DNA of 41,565 bases from the NCBI GenBank assembly GCA_905214225.1, contig CAJMLL010000018.1:1-41565 (forward strand). Direction: 5' to 3'. Below, in pieces: positions 32,921 to 41,309 of this stretch (positions within the stretch are counted from its first letter, which is position 1; every line of letters begins with the position of its first letter). Origin of the DNA: an uncultured bacterium. Lineage in GTDB: Bacteria > Bacillota > Clostridia > Peptostreptococcales > Anaerovoracaceae. The notes beneath the pieces are model-generated. The model was not told where the DNA came from, did not search any database, and saw only the letters and a program-made list of their open reading frames with translations. The translations under genes were made by a program, and so were the position numbers.

Positions 32921-32949
32921 TTGAATACTGAAAAGAAGTGATGTATACT
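32921..32949 (+). promoter_or_regulatory. tadA promoter
   Basis: TTGAAT (32921-32926), a 17-base spacer and TATACT (32944-32949). The predicted start of transcription (about 32956) is only a few bases before the tadA ATG. Confidence 0.65.
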
Positions 32950-32959
32950 TTCTAGGTAT

Positions 32960-33463
32960 ATGAGCAGAAATATATTTATGGAAGAAGCGCTGAAGGAAGC
33001 ACAGAAAGCAGCTGCTCTCGGGGAAATCCCGATTGGCGCGGTCATCGTGCGTGACGGGGAAATCATCGCGCGCGGGCATAATCTGACGGAGACACAGAAG
33101 GATCCGACGGTGCATGCGGAGATGAACGCGATCCGGCAGGCTGCGGCATATCTGGGCGGCTGGCGTCTGACCGGCTGTTCGATGTATGTGACCTGTGAAC
33201 CCTGTGCGATGTGTGCGGGCGCGCTGGTCTGGTCCCGCATGGAGAATTTATTTATCGGAACGATGGATCCCAAGGCAGGAGCCTGCGGGTCTGTTTTCAA
33301 TGTTGCGGAAAATCCGCGTCTGAACCACTGCATTCATGTGGAACGCGGGATCATGCAGGAAGAATGTGCGGACCAGCTGAAGCAGTTCTTCAAGGAGCTC
33401 AGGCTGCGCAGAAAGCGCGGCAGAAACCATCCAGCGGCAGAATCGGAGGAAATTAAAGAATGA
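32960..33463 (+). CDS. tadA: tRNA-specific adenosine deaminase
   Basis: 167 residues. It deaminates A34 to inosine in tRNA-Arg(ACG). The zinc site is H52 with E54 in HAEMNAI and C82/C85 in PCAMCAGAL. The start at 32960 gives the family-typical MSRNIFMEEALKEA; no good ribosome binding site precedes it, and the promoter sits so close that the mRNA may be leaderless. The stop overlaps the next start (ATGA). Confidence 0.95.
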   Translation: MSRNIFMEEALKEAQKAAALGEIPIGAVIVRDGEIIARGHNLTETQKDPTVHAEMNAIRQAAAYLGGWRLTGCSMYVTCEPCAMCAGALVWSRMENLFIGTMDPKAGACGSVFNVAENPRLNHCIHVERGIMQEECADQLKQFFKELRLRRKRGRNHPAAESEEIKE

Positions 33464-34392
33464 AAAATACGTTTAAAAGGGCAGGCGCGGTTTTGAGTCT
33501 GGCGGTAATCCTTGCGATGTTCATGGCAATGTTTTCTTTTGCCGACTCATCCCTGAAAATCAATAAGACTTACCCTGCAAATAATGCAACGAGCACGACC
33601 AAGGAGAACATGTGTGTCAAAGTGTATTTTGACCGTCCGGTCGGAAATGCCGCATCCAAGAAGGCAAATGCGAATAAATTCAAGATTGCCGATAAAAACG
33701 GCCACAAGCTGCCGGTAAAGATCTACTACAGTAAGAGCAACACCAAATACGCGCTGATTCTGGTGGACACCGCCAAGGTTCCGCAGAAGGGTGATAAGGC
33801 GATTCAGGACAACCAGTACTACACCTGCACCATTTCCAGCGGATTCCGCGCAAACGACGGCTCTACGCTGAGCGCTGACAAAACCATCCGTTTCAAGACA
33901 CTGAACCAGAGACGTTATACCGCAGGTTATATGGTGATGATGGTCCTGATGTTCGGCGGAATGATGTTCTTCAGCGTAAGACAGATGCGCAATCAGAACA
34001 ACGGAACAGACGCAGAAAAGAAGAAGGACGAGTCTGAGGCACCGTTTAATCCGTATAAAGAGGCAAAGAAGACGGGCAAGGACGTACAGACAGTCATCGC
34101 CGAGCACGCAAAAGAAGAAAAGAAGGAAGCCCGCAAGCAGAAGAATAAAAAGAAGAAGCTGACAGACGAAGAGAAGTTCAGACTGGAAGAAGAGAAAGTC
34201 AAGAAGGAACTTCGCGACGACTATTTCCATGTTAATAAACCGATGCCGATCCGTGCTGCCGGTGCAAAGTACAGAACCGGAAGAGTGGCACGTGCGGCGG
34301 CGCTGAAGAAAAAGCGTGCGGAGGAAAAAGCTGCACGGAAGGCCAACGGCTATGGAAAAAACAGTAAAAACAACAAAAAGAAAGGCAGATAA
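33460..34392 (+). CDS. Exported Ig-like domain protein with membrane segment and Lys-rich tail
   Basis: 310 residues. Residues 1-28 form a signal peptide (positive start, hydrophobic core LAVILAMFMAMFSF, cleavage after ADS or nearby). Residues 30-148 form a Big_5/SbsA-like Ig fold (INKTYPANNAT, VYFDRPVG, FKTLNQR). A membrane segment at about 153-172 is followed by an intracellular tail that is strongly Lys/Glu-rich (KKKKLTDEEKFRLEEEKVK) and ends in a basic KNNKKKGR stretch. The topology is thus outside Ig domain, inside charged tail. Function unknown. It overlaps tadA by four bases and ispE by about 41 bases, so the three are coupled. Confidence 0.75.
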   Translation: MKNTFKRAGAVLSLAVILAMFMAMFSFADSSLKINKTYPANNATSTTKENMCVKVYFDRPVGNAASKKANANKFKIADKNGHKLPVKIYYSKSNTKYALILVDTAKVPQKGDKAIQDNQYYTCTISSGFRANDGSTLSADKTIRFKTLNQRRYTAGYMVMMVLMFGGMMFFSVRQMRNQNNGTDAEKKKDESEAPFNPYKEAKKTGKDVQTVIAEHAKEEKKEARKQKNKKKKLTDEEKFRLEEEKVKKELRDDYFHVNKPMPIRAAGAKYRTGRVARAAALKKKRAEEKAARKANGYGKNSKNNKKKGR

Positions 34393-35374
34393 CCGCGGGA
34401 AAAGCGGAGAAATCGGAGAAGGTCGGATCCTTCTCCGTTCTTTTGCCAAAATTAATTTTTCGATCGATGTCGGTGCACCCGGAGATGACGGATTTCATCC
34501 GGTGGACATGGTGATGCAGCAGATCGGATTCCATGATAACGTCGTGGTAAGTTTCCATCCGGATTACAGAAAGCCGCGGGGGAAACATGAAATCCATATC
34601 GCATGCAACCGTCCCTATCTTCCGGTGGACAGCCGGAATCTTGCTTATCGGGCGGCGGAGCTGATGTCCGCTGAGGCTGGCAGCAGTGTTCCCGGAGGAG
34701 TAATCGAGATCCGGCTGCGTAAGATGATTCCGATTGCGGCAGGGCTGGCCGGCGGGAGCGGGAACGCGGCTGCGGTCATTCACGCGCTGAATGTGCTGTG
34801 GCGGCGGAGAATGAAGCTGCCGGAGATCATGGAACTGTGCGCGCAGCTGGGTTCCGATGTGCCTTTCTGCGCAATGGGGCAGGCCCGTCTGAACCGCTGT
34901 CTTCCGCGTATCGTGCGGGAAGATCGGTTCGCTGCAGCGTGCGCGAGGGCCCGGGGAACCGGAACCAGGCTGCAGCCGCTTCAGGGAATCCGGATGCCGG
35001 CGGTTATCGTAAAGCCGCGCCACGGAGTTTCCACTGCAGAAGTGTATCGGGGGATTGACTCCTGCACCATTACAGAAAGGCCGGATAATGACCGCCTGAT
35101 CAGAAGAATGCAGAGCGGAGATCCGGAAATGTTTGCAGAATTCATCAATGTTCTGGAACGCTACACGCTGAACGCCTATCCAGATGTTGCCGGGCTGAAA
35201 GAACGCCTGGCAGAAACCGGCGCCAGAGTCGTTCTGATGAGCGGCAGCGGTCCGACTGTGTTCGGACTGTATGATACGCTGGATCAGGCAAAAGCTGTCT
35301 GTGACCGGCTGCGCGGAGAGAAGATTGAGGCGTACTGGACAGAGACGGTGACGGAGCCGGAGAAAAGGCCATAA
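34352..35374 (+). CDS. ispE: 4-diphosphocytidyl-2-C-methyl-D-erythritol kinase
   Basis: 340 residues of the GHMP kinase family (non-mevalonate isoprenoid pathway). K33 in RSFAKINFSIDV, the ATP loop IAAGLAGGSGNAAA (128-141) and the catalytic D170 in GSDVPFC are intact. Family members normally read GGTAL...GRGE right after this; here about 20 extra residues (roughly 178-199) intervene before ARGTGTRL. The first 20 residues are a basic extension overlapping the upstream gene. The start at 34352 is chosen because GGAAGG precedes it; the true start could be nearer residue 22. Confidence 0.85.
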   Translation: MEKTVKTTKRKADNRGKSGEIGEGRILLRSFAKINFSIDVGAPGDDGFHPVDMVMQQIGFHDNVVVSFHPDYRKPRGKHEIHIACNRPYLPVDSRNLAYRAAELMSAEAGSSVPGGVIEIRLRKMIPIAAGLAGGSGNAAAVIHALNVLWRRRMKLPEIMELCAQLGSDVPFCAMGQARLNRCLPRIVREDRFAAACARARGTGTRLQPLQGIRMPAVIVKPRHGVSTAEVYRGIDSCTITERPDNDRLIRRMQSGDPEMFAEFINVLERYTLNAYPDVAGLKERLAETGARVVLMSGSGPTVFGLYDTLDQAKAVCDRLRGEKIEAYWTETVTEPEKRP

Positions 35375-35529
35375 GCGCCGTGCGGCCGTTCATTTGTTTT
35401 TCAATACCAGATCACAAGTCGCATAAGCGATTTTTGCGAATATTTCACGTATGCTCTCGGTTTGGGGGTATACTTTCTCAAGTTTTTATAATACAATATA
35501 CGGAGAACATTAAGTACATGGGGGTTAAT

Positions 35530-36219
35530 ATGTTAGATTTGGATTTACAGAGCCACAAGCCGCTTCGTGAGATTGTCTATGAACAATTGAAAATGCAGAT
35601 TCTTGAGGGCAAAATCGAACCGGGAACAAGAATGATGGAAGTAAATCTTGCTGATGAGATGGGTGTCAGCCGTACTCCGGTAAGAGAGGCAATTCGTAAG
35701 CTTGAGAAAGACGGACTGGTCGTAATCGAGCCGAGAAGAGGCGCATATGCTTCCGAGATTTCCGTAAAAGACATCGTAGATACACTGGTTGTACGTGAAG
35801 AACTGGAAGGACTGGCAGCAGCGCTGACTGCGCAGAACATGACACAGGAAATCGCCGATCAGCTCCGCGGAATTGCAGATGCCTATGAAAAGGCGATCCG
35901 CATGGGTGATACGCAGAACATCATCGAGCATGATGAGGAGTTCCATAGAGTGATCACAGAGCACAGCGATAACAAGTCTCTGATCCAGATCTACGGTTCC
36001 ATTCAGGAGCTCGCGCTGAGATTCCGCTATTTCTATTATGATGATTTCTCCAGATATCAGGATATGCCGAGAGCACACTACCATATCGTAGAAGCACTGG
36101 AGAGCGGAGATGCCGAAAAGGCACGCCAGGCAGCAAGAAGACATGCCAGCGACCTGAAGGAATTCGTCATCCGCGAAGGAAAGACCGCCTTCAAGAGCCA
36201 CAAGTCTCAGCTGAAGTAA
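35530..36219 (+). CDS. GntR-family regulator (FadR/FCD type)
   Basis: 229 residues from 35530, with GGGGGTTA upstream; the Met four codons earlier (35518) is possible. The N-terminal winged helix-turn-helix (PLREIVYEQLKMQILEGK ... VSRTPVREAIRKLEKDG) is followed by an all-helical FCD effector domain from about residue 80. The usual metal-binding pattern (an Asp, then His residues) is partly visible, including EHDEEFHRVI and EHSD. Such proteins repress sugar-acid, amino-acid or fatty-acid genes. The ligand is unknown. Monocistronic, with a hairpin 170 bases downstream. Confidence 0.9.
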   Translation: MLDLDLQSHKPLREIVYEQLKMQILEGKIEPGTRMMEVNLADEMGVSRTPVREAIRKLEKDGLVVIEPRRGAYASEISVKDIVDTLVVREELEGLAAALTAQNMTQEIADQLRGIADAYEKAIRMGDTQNIIEHDEEFHRVITEHSDNKSLIQIYGSIQELALRFRYFYYDDFSRYQDMPRAHYHIVEALESGDAEKARQAARRHASDLKEFVIREGKTAFKSHKSQLK

Positions 36220-36389
36220 ATTTTTGCTGTTCATCTCATCAGATGTGGTTTCTGACCGGCAGTTCAGCGGACGAAGGCGGGAGATAACCGCCGCGCAGCC
36301 CGTCAGACACGCAGCATTGTGCGGATTACCGGGATTCAGGACGAGCCGGCGGGAAGGCAGAGCGCAAAGCGGATTATAACTGAAGAATG

Positions 36390-36440
36390 AAGAAAGCGGA
36401 TTTCAGAGCGCCGTGCGGCGTTTCTGAGGTCCGCTTTCTT
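36390..36440 (+). terminator. Hairpin downstream of the GntR gene
   Basis: AAGAAAGCGGA (36390-36400) pairs with TCCGCTTTCTT (36430-36440), with inner CAGA/TCTG and CGCC/GGCG stems. The T content lies in the stem itself. Confidence 0.7.
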
Positions 36441-36505
36441 ATGCGCTCCAGTATCTGTGCGGGTTATGCGAGATGGAATACCGGGACGGCTGCGCGGAAA
36501 TGGAA

Positions 36506-36549
36506 AGGCCGGTGACTGAAGTTCCCTGCTTAACTTCAGTCACCGGCCT
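36506..36549 (-). terminator. Hairpin downstream of htrA
   Basis: A perfect 18-base-pair stem (36506-36523 with 36532-36549) with an 8-base loop, about 95 bases after the HtrA stop codon. On the minus strand it is followed by TTTCC, a modest T tail. Confidence 0.75.
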
Positions 36550-36644
36550 CCGTGCATATCGAATTCGGCCTTCATCTGCTTCAACGATCTGAACCAGCCA
36601 TCGGATTTCGACTGCTTCGTTCCGGCCGTTTATTACAAGCATGT

Positions 36645-38375
36645 CTACCCCAGTGTCGTGGTCAGTGTGACGGATTTTCCGTCTCTGGCGACGATGACCT
36701 TGATCTTGTCGCCGGATTTATGTTTTTTCAGTACGGACTTAAGTTTGTCGTAGCTGCGGATGACTGTTCCGTCTGCGGAGATGATGCGGTCGCTGACTTT
36801 GAATCCGGCTCTCTTCGCATTGCTGCTGGTAACGGAGGCGACGTAAACGCCGGCGCCGTCCAGTCCGTTCTGTTTTGCTTCGGACGCACTCAGCTGGACA
36901 ACGGAAATTCCGATGGTCGGCGTGCTGCTGGTGCTTGTTCCATTTGCGCCCTTGTGGGTCTTGATCAGAGTTTTTGCGACTTTTGCCGCGCGGTTGATCG
37001 GAATGGCAAATCCGAGGCCTTCGACATCAGAACCGGTGGATTTTGCGACAACAATGCCGATCAGGTTGCCGGAAGAATTGAACAGTGCTCCGCCGGAGTT
37101 GCCCGGGTTGATGGAGGCATCGGTCTGCAGCAGGTTCATCTTCTTTCCGTCGATGTTCAGGTTTCTGTTCAGCGCGCTGATGATTCCTGTTGTTGCGGTG
37201 TTGCTCAGCTCTCCCAGCGGATTTCCGATGGCGACGACACTGTCGCCGACGGACAGTTTGGAACTGTCTCCATAGGTCGCAGGAGTCAGGCCGACTGCGT
37301 TGATCTTCAGGACAGCGATATCATTGTCGGAATCTGCGCCGACAACCTTCGCCGTATAGGATTTTTTATTCCGCAGCGTGACTTTGATCTTGCTTGCTCC
37401 TTCAATGACGTGGTTGCAGGTCATGATATATCCGTTTGACTGGATGATGACTCCGCTTCCGGCACCTTCAGTAACGTAGTTCTGCGCCCATCCGTCTGTG
37501 GAAACGGAGGAAGTCGTAATGGAAACCACGCTGTCCTGCGTTTTCTCGATAATACTCTTATAGGAAAGCGTTTCCGTGGACTTTGCCAGTTTATAGTGGG
37601 TGGCGCTGTTATCGCCGCCGTAAATGGTCTTGTTATAGAGCATGATGCCGCCGAAGGTCAGTGCGGAGGTCAGTACCATGCACAGGATCAGAAGCAGAAT
37701 CAGTGTACGTCTGGTGATGTAAAGCGGTCTGCCTGCTGCAGCGGAACGTTTTCCGCCGCCATGACCGAATCCGTTTCCGCCGTTTCCGCCGCCGTAGTAA
37801 TTTCCGGAAGAATATCCGCCGGAATAGTCCTGCCCGCTGGTATAACTGTTGCTGTAGTCCGTATAGCCTGTTCCGTTTCCGGTCATGCCTGAGGGGCGGT
37901 CATCCTGCTGATACTGACCGAATCCGTCATCAAACTGCATTCCGGTATAGCCCCGGCTTTCGTTCTGCGGGGAATCCTGAGATCCTCCTGCAGTATAAGA
38001 AGAACGATATCCGTAATCGGAAGAATAGCCGGTGTTTGCGGCGTTATTCCCGGAGCTTCCGGCGTTCATGGAAGAATTTCCGAGGCCGCTGCTTTCTGTG
38101 GAATCGTTTCCGCTGCGGTAAGACTGTCCGTAAGCATCATCATTTCCCGATGCCTGCCAGGGGTCCGGCCGGCTGTTTTCCCGTTTTCCGGAATCGGAAC
38201 TGCCAGATGCTCCGGAGGAGCGCCATGCGGCTGCCTCCTGGCCGGTTGGATTTTGTCCCTCTGAAGCGGGATCAACGTGACGCCAGCTGATATCGCCCGA
38301 GGCCGTGCGGCCGCCGGAATTGTCGGATGAACTGCCCGGATTCTGGTTTCTGAAATCGTTAAAATCATTATCCAT
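36645..38375 (-). CDS. HtrA-like membrane serine protease with PDZ domain
   Basis: 576 residues from 38375, which follows AAAGGAG; an upstream extension of the frame is rejected. Residues 1-220 are low-complexity and disordered (Ser, Gly, Asn, Tyr, Asp). One membrane segment is at about 224-246 (LILLLILCMVLTSALTFGG). The trypsin-like domain follows with His322 (TCNHVIEG), Asp352 (DNDIAVLK) and Ser427 (NPGNSGGAL). A PDZ domain occupies about 475-576. The protease domain is extracellular and handles misfolded surface proteins. The roughly 220-residue cytoplasmic tail is longer than in model HtrA/DegP. Confidence 0.93.
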   Translation of the reverse strand: MDNDFNDFRNQNPGSSSDNSGGRTASGDISWRHVDPASEGQNPTGQEAAAWRSSGASGSSDSGKRENSRPDPWQASGNDDAYGQSYRSGNDSTESSGLGNSSMNAGSSGNNAANTGYSSDYGYRSSYTAGGSQDSPQNESRGYTGMQFDDGFGQYQQDDRPSGMTGNGTGYTDYSNSYTSGQDYSGGYSSGNYYGGGNGGNGFGHGGGKRSAAAGRPLYITRRTLILLLILCMVLTSALTFGGIMLYNKTIYGGDNSATHYKLAKSTETLSYKSIIEKTQDSVVSITTSSVSTDGWAQNYVTEGAGSGVIIQSNGYIMTCNHVIEGASKIKVTLRNKKSYTAKVVGADSDNDIAVLKINAVGLTPATYGDSSKLSVGDSVVAIGNPLGELSNTATTGIISALNRNLNIDGKKMNLLQTDASINPGNSGGALFNSSGNLIGIVVAKSTGSDVEGLGFAIPINRAAKVAKTLIKTHKGANGTSTSSTPTIGISVVQLSASEAKQNGLDGAGVYVASVTSSNAKRAGFKVSDRIISADGTVIRSYDKLKSVLKKHKSGDKIKVIVARDGKSVTLTTTLG

Positions 38376-38684
38376 GTTCAATAACTCCTTTATGATGAAT
38401 TTATTCCTGCGTTCGGAAGGCTGAACTGCCGGCGGCGGGATGGCCTTGGGCGATTCCGAGTCCCGAAGGAGAATTTTTCTGCATACAGTCAGTATAATCA
38501 ATGTATATGTTTTTTCTGTGTTCAAAAATTGGAAGAGCTATGTTAATATATTACATTAGCAGGTTGTTTATCCGCTGAATTTCAGCCGTTTCAGCATGCA
38601 GGACAGCGGCGGGAACACTGGCCGCGGCAGGATGTGTGCGTGAAAGGGCTGAAGATGCATTCAGAGAAGAAAGGATGCGTAAAC
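38376..38684. other. Divergent region between htrA and the DUF1934 gene
   Basis: 309 bases. A plus-strand promoter candidate TTCAAA, 17 bases, TAATAT lies at 38521-38549, and an overlapping alternative TTGGAA, 17 bases, TACATT at 38529-38557. No clear htrA promoter was found. An in-frame extension of the next gene reaches 38634 but has a poorer start. Confidence 0.45.
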
Positions 38685-39140
38685 GTGAAAGACAGAAATG
38701 TAGAAGTGAAAATTACGGGAAAGCAGTTCGCCGGAACCGAGGCAGAGGATGTCGTCGAGTTTGTGACCGAAGGCAGTCTCCGCGCGGACGATGAGGGAGT
38801 CACCCTCACGTATCCGGAGAGTGAACTGTCCGGTTTCCCGGGAAGCATAACGACGCTGCAGATCCGGGAGGATTCCATTCACATGCAGCGCAGAGATGAA
38901 GAGGGGAAAGTAAAAACCGAGATGCACTTTAAGCAGGGCGAACGCATGGACAGTCCGTATGAGACCCCCTACGGCACGATGAAGCTGGAGGTTCTGACGG
39001 ACCGTGTAGACGCAGACCTGACCGATGAGGGGACAGGCAGTATTGAGGTTATCTACCTGGTCAGCCTGGAAGGCATCGCGGAAGGAAAGAACGCTCTTCA
39101 TATTGATATTCAGGAGGTGCAGAATGAACGAGAAGCATAG
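38685..39140 (+). CDS. DUF1934 (YwiB-like) protein
   Basis: 151 residues from a GTG at 38685 with GAAAGGA nine bases upstream. This start gives VKDRNVEVKITGKQF, aligning with the short N-terminus of B. subtilis YwiB. ATG codons at 38655 and 38634 are alternatives. The protein is a predicted beta-barrel (lipocalin-like) of unknown function, with the family-typical MHFKQGERMDSPYETPYG and GSIEVIYLVSLEG stretches. It overlaps the next small gene by 17 bases. Confidence 0.8.
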   Translation: MKDRNVEVKITGKQFAGTEAEDVVEFVTEGSLRADDEGVTLTYPESELSGFPGSITTLQIREDSIHMQRRDEEGKVKTEMHFKQGERMDSPYETPYGTMKLEVLTDRVDADLTDEGTGSIEVIYLVSLEGIAEGKNALHIDIQEVQNEREA

Positions 39141-39225
39141 ACTGGCAGCGAAGATCATCGTGATCGCAATCTGCCTCAGCATGGTTGGAACTACAGTAAT
39201 CTGGGCCATTCAGACATGGGTATAG
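39124..39225 (+). CDS. 33-residue single-pass membrane peptide
   Basis: ATG at 39124 with a perfect AGGAGGT five bases upstream. The 33-residue product starts MNEKHRLAAK and is then a hydrophobic helix (IIVIAICLSMVGTTVIWAI) ending QTWV. Composition and size recall Prli42/DUF4044-type stress-linked membrane peptides, but identity is not certain. It overlaps DUF1934 at its start and the ClC gene at its end. Confidence 0.7.
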   Translation: MNEKHRLAAKIIVIAICLSMVGTTVIWAIQTWV

Positions 39226-40862
39226 GCGATAAGAAAACAAGAGAAAACAAGGCCGGAAGAGGGGCAGAATCTGCGGAACAGATCCGGAGGGCTTTCTCCT
39301 GGCAGTATCAGGTCGTTGCGGAAGGTGCGGTGGCAGGAGCTGCAGGAGGCGCGGTGGTTTCGGTTCTCCGTCTGCTGATGCATCAGGCGGAGCATTACCG
39401 GGATACGTTGATTCAGGCGGCAAAAACCAGCCCGCAAGAGCTTGTCCTGGCACTGGTTCTCCTGGCCCTGTGCTGTGCCGCAGCCTGTATTTCCGTCAGA
39501 CTGGTGCCGCTGGCTTCGGGCTCCGGAATTCCGCAGGTAAAAGGTGAGATGCAGGGGCAGATTGATGAGCCGTGGCTTTCTGTGATCTTCAGCAAGCTGG
39601 CGGGAACGGTCGCCGGAATCGGAGCCGGACTGTCCATGGGAAATGAAGGACCGAGCGTGCAGATCGGCGCGATGGCGGGAAAAGGCACTGCGCGGCTGCT
39701 GGGACGTCCGGTCACGGAAGAGTGGATCTTGATGAGTGCCGGTGTCGGCGCGGGACTTTCCTGTGCGTTTAACGCTCCGCTCGCGGCGGTGATGTTCGTC
39801 CTGGAGGATATTCACAACAACCTGAATAAAGAGGTTATCCTGACCACGATGGCCGCCGTGGTGACATCGGATTTTGTGTCCTATCAGATTTTCGGCCTGC
39901 ATCCGGTGGTGATCATTCCGGGTTCACGGGCGCTGCCGCTGAAGTATTACTGGCTGCTTCTGGTTCTTGGTGTGATTCTGGGCGCATTCGGTGTGTTCTT
40001 CAATAAATTTACTGATGTCATGCAGAACGTGTATCAGCATATTTCTAATAAGACAGTAAGGATCATTGTTCCGTTTCTTCTGGTTATTCCGATTGCCTTC
40101 CTCAGGCCGGATGCTCTGGGGACCGGGTATGATCTGATCGAGGCATCTGCGGCCGGGAAATACATGGCTGCAGGAATGGCGGTCCTGATCCTCCTGAAAT
40201 TCTTCTATTCCATGTGCTGCACGACATGCGGCACGCCGGGAGGGATTTTCCTCCCGCTCCTGGTTGTCGGAGCGCTGACGGGAGGACTATTCCTGAGGCT
40301 GTACTGCGGCCTGACCGGAGAAGAAGATGTCTACCTGACGAATTTTGTTTTGTACGGAATGGTCGGATATTTCACGGCGGTGATCCGTGCGCCGATTACC
40401 GGAGTTCTGCTGGTTACAGAGATGACCGGAAACTTTATGAATTTCCTGTCCCTGACCATCGTGGCTCTGACTGCGTATATTGCCGCGCAGGCTATGCATG
40501 GAGAACCGATCTACGATCAGCTCCTGCACCGGATGCTCCGCACCAGAAATGAAAACCTGGATTCCGGAAGCAGACACCGCGCGCCGAAAGTCATCCTGGA
40601 CAGTGACGTGCATATGGGAAGTCTGATGGACGGACAGCCGATCAGCAGAATGCATCTGCCTAAGGGCAGTCTGGTGGTAGCCATCCTTCATCAGGGAAAT
40701 GAAATTGTGCCGGGCGGAAGCACTGTCCTCCATGCGGGAGACCAGCTTTCTGTTTTGTGTTCCGCGAAAAGTTCAATTCAGGTGGATGAACTGCTGGAAG
40801 AACAGTGCAGAACCACGCTGGGAGACTGGCAGAATGAAGACACCGCACATCCGGAACAGTGA
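39216..40862 (+). CDS. ClC-family chloride channel/transporter with C-terminal TrkA-C domain
   Basis: 548 residues. Anion-binding motifs are GSGIPQ (102-107), GNEGPSV (142-148, gating glutamate E144) and GGIFLP (342-347). At the position of the second (proton-path) glutamate of E. coli ClC the sequence reads VLEDIH, so an Asp (D198) may stand in for it. This leaves open whether it is an exchanger or a channel. About ten membrane helices run to residue 440, and residues 460-535 form a cytoplasmic regulatory TrkA-C (RCK_C) domain. The start overlaps the small membrane peptide gene. A terminator follows. Confidence 0.93.
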   Translation: MGIGDKKTRENKAGRGAESAEQIRRAFSWQYQVVAEGAVAGAAGGAVVSVLRLLMHQAEHYRDTLIQAAKTSPQELVLALVLLALCCAAACISVRLVPLASGSGIPQVKGEMQGQIDEPWLSVIFSKLAGTVAGIGAGLSMGNEGPSVQIGAMAGKGTARLLGRPVTEEWILMSAGVGAGLSCAFNAPLAAVMFVLEDIHNNLNKEVILTTMAAVVTSDFVSYQIFGLHPVVIIPGSRALPLKYYWLLLVLGVILGAFGVFFNKFTDVMQNVYQHISNKTVRIIVPFLLVIPIAFLRPDALGTGYDLIEASAAGKYMAAGMAVLILLKFFYSMCCTTCGTPGGIFLPLLVVGALTGGLFLRLYCGLTGEEDVYLTNFVLYGMVGYFTAVIRAPITGVLLVTEMTGNFMNFLSLTIVALTAYIAAQAMHGEPIYDQLLHRMLRTRNENLDSGSRHRAPKVILDSDVHMGSLMDGQPISRMHLPKGSLVVAILHQGNEIVPGGSTVLHAGDQLSVLCSAKSSIQVDELLEEQCRTTLGDWQNEDTAHPEQ

Positions 40863-40902
40863 TGTGAACAGGGCTCTGTCCCCGGTTTAAACGATTTCTA
40901 TC

Positions 40903-40938
40903 ACGCATTTCGTACATACTGACGAGATGCGTTTTTTT
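40903..40938 (+). terminator. ClC gene terminator
   Basis: ACGCATTTCG (40903-40912) pairs with CGAGATGCGT (40923-40932, one G-U), followed by seven T. Confidence 0.9.
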
Positions 40939-41026
40939 ATGCGGCGAACAGCGGGAAAATCATCGCACAGGGGAAATATACAATTTTCAGAAGATTCCCC
41001 GTGGAACTGAATTTTGGTGAATGGTA

Positions 41027-41055
41027 TTGAAGAATCCAGAATGCTGATATAAAAT
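41027..41055 (+). promoter_or_regulatory. Candidate promoter of the right-edge gene
   Basis: TTGAAG (41027-41032), a 17-base spacer and TAAAAT (41050-41055). The resulting leader is about 250 bases. Confidence 0.5.
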
Positions 41056-41309
41056 ATCGATAAGCGAAGTTGTACATGAAAGACCGCAGAAACGGTCAGA
41101 TTCACGAATTTTTATCTCAAGTGCAGGCCGCAGTGTCTGCATCTGTTGTTTTCAGATCCGATTCTATCTTTGATTCAGAGAAAAGATGATTTAAACATCA
41201 GAGGATATTGAGCAATGTATAAGACCGTGTGCAGATGCACGGAATGATGTATGTTTTCAGGATGTATGTATGGTATATGAGGAGGCGGGACATCCGCGCC
41301 GCAGGTAGT

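Larger units (their letters stand above)
36220..36644. other. Convergent intergenic region with two hairpins
   Basis: 425 bases between the GntR and HtrA genes with no supported gene. The first 165 bases show nothing recognisable. Two strong hairpins (36390-36440 and 36506-36549) end the convergent transcripts. Confidence 0.6.
40863..41309. other. Intergenic region before the right-edge gene
   Basis: 447 bases. It holds the ClC terminator (40903-40938), a GGGGAA/TTCCCC imperfect hairpin (about 40971-41000) and a promoter TTGAAG, 17 bases, TAAAAT (41027-41055). A long leader of about 250 bases before the next gene has no obvious motif. Confidence 0.5.
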
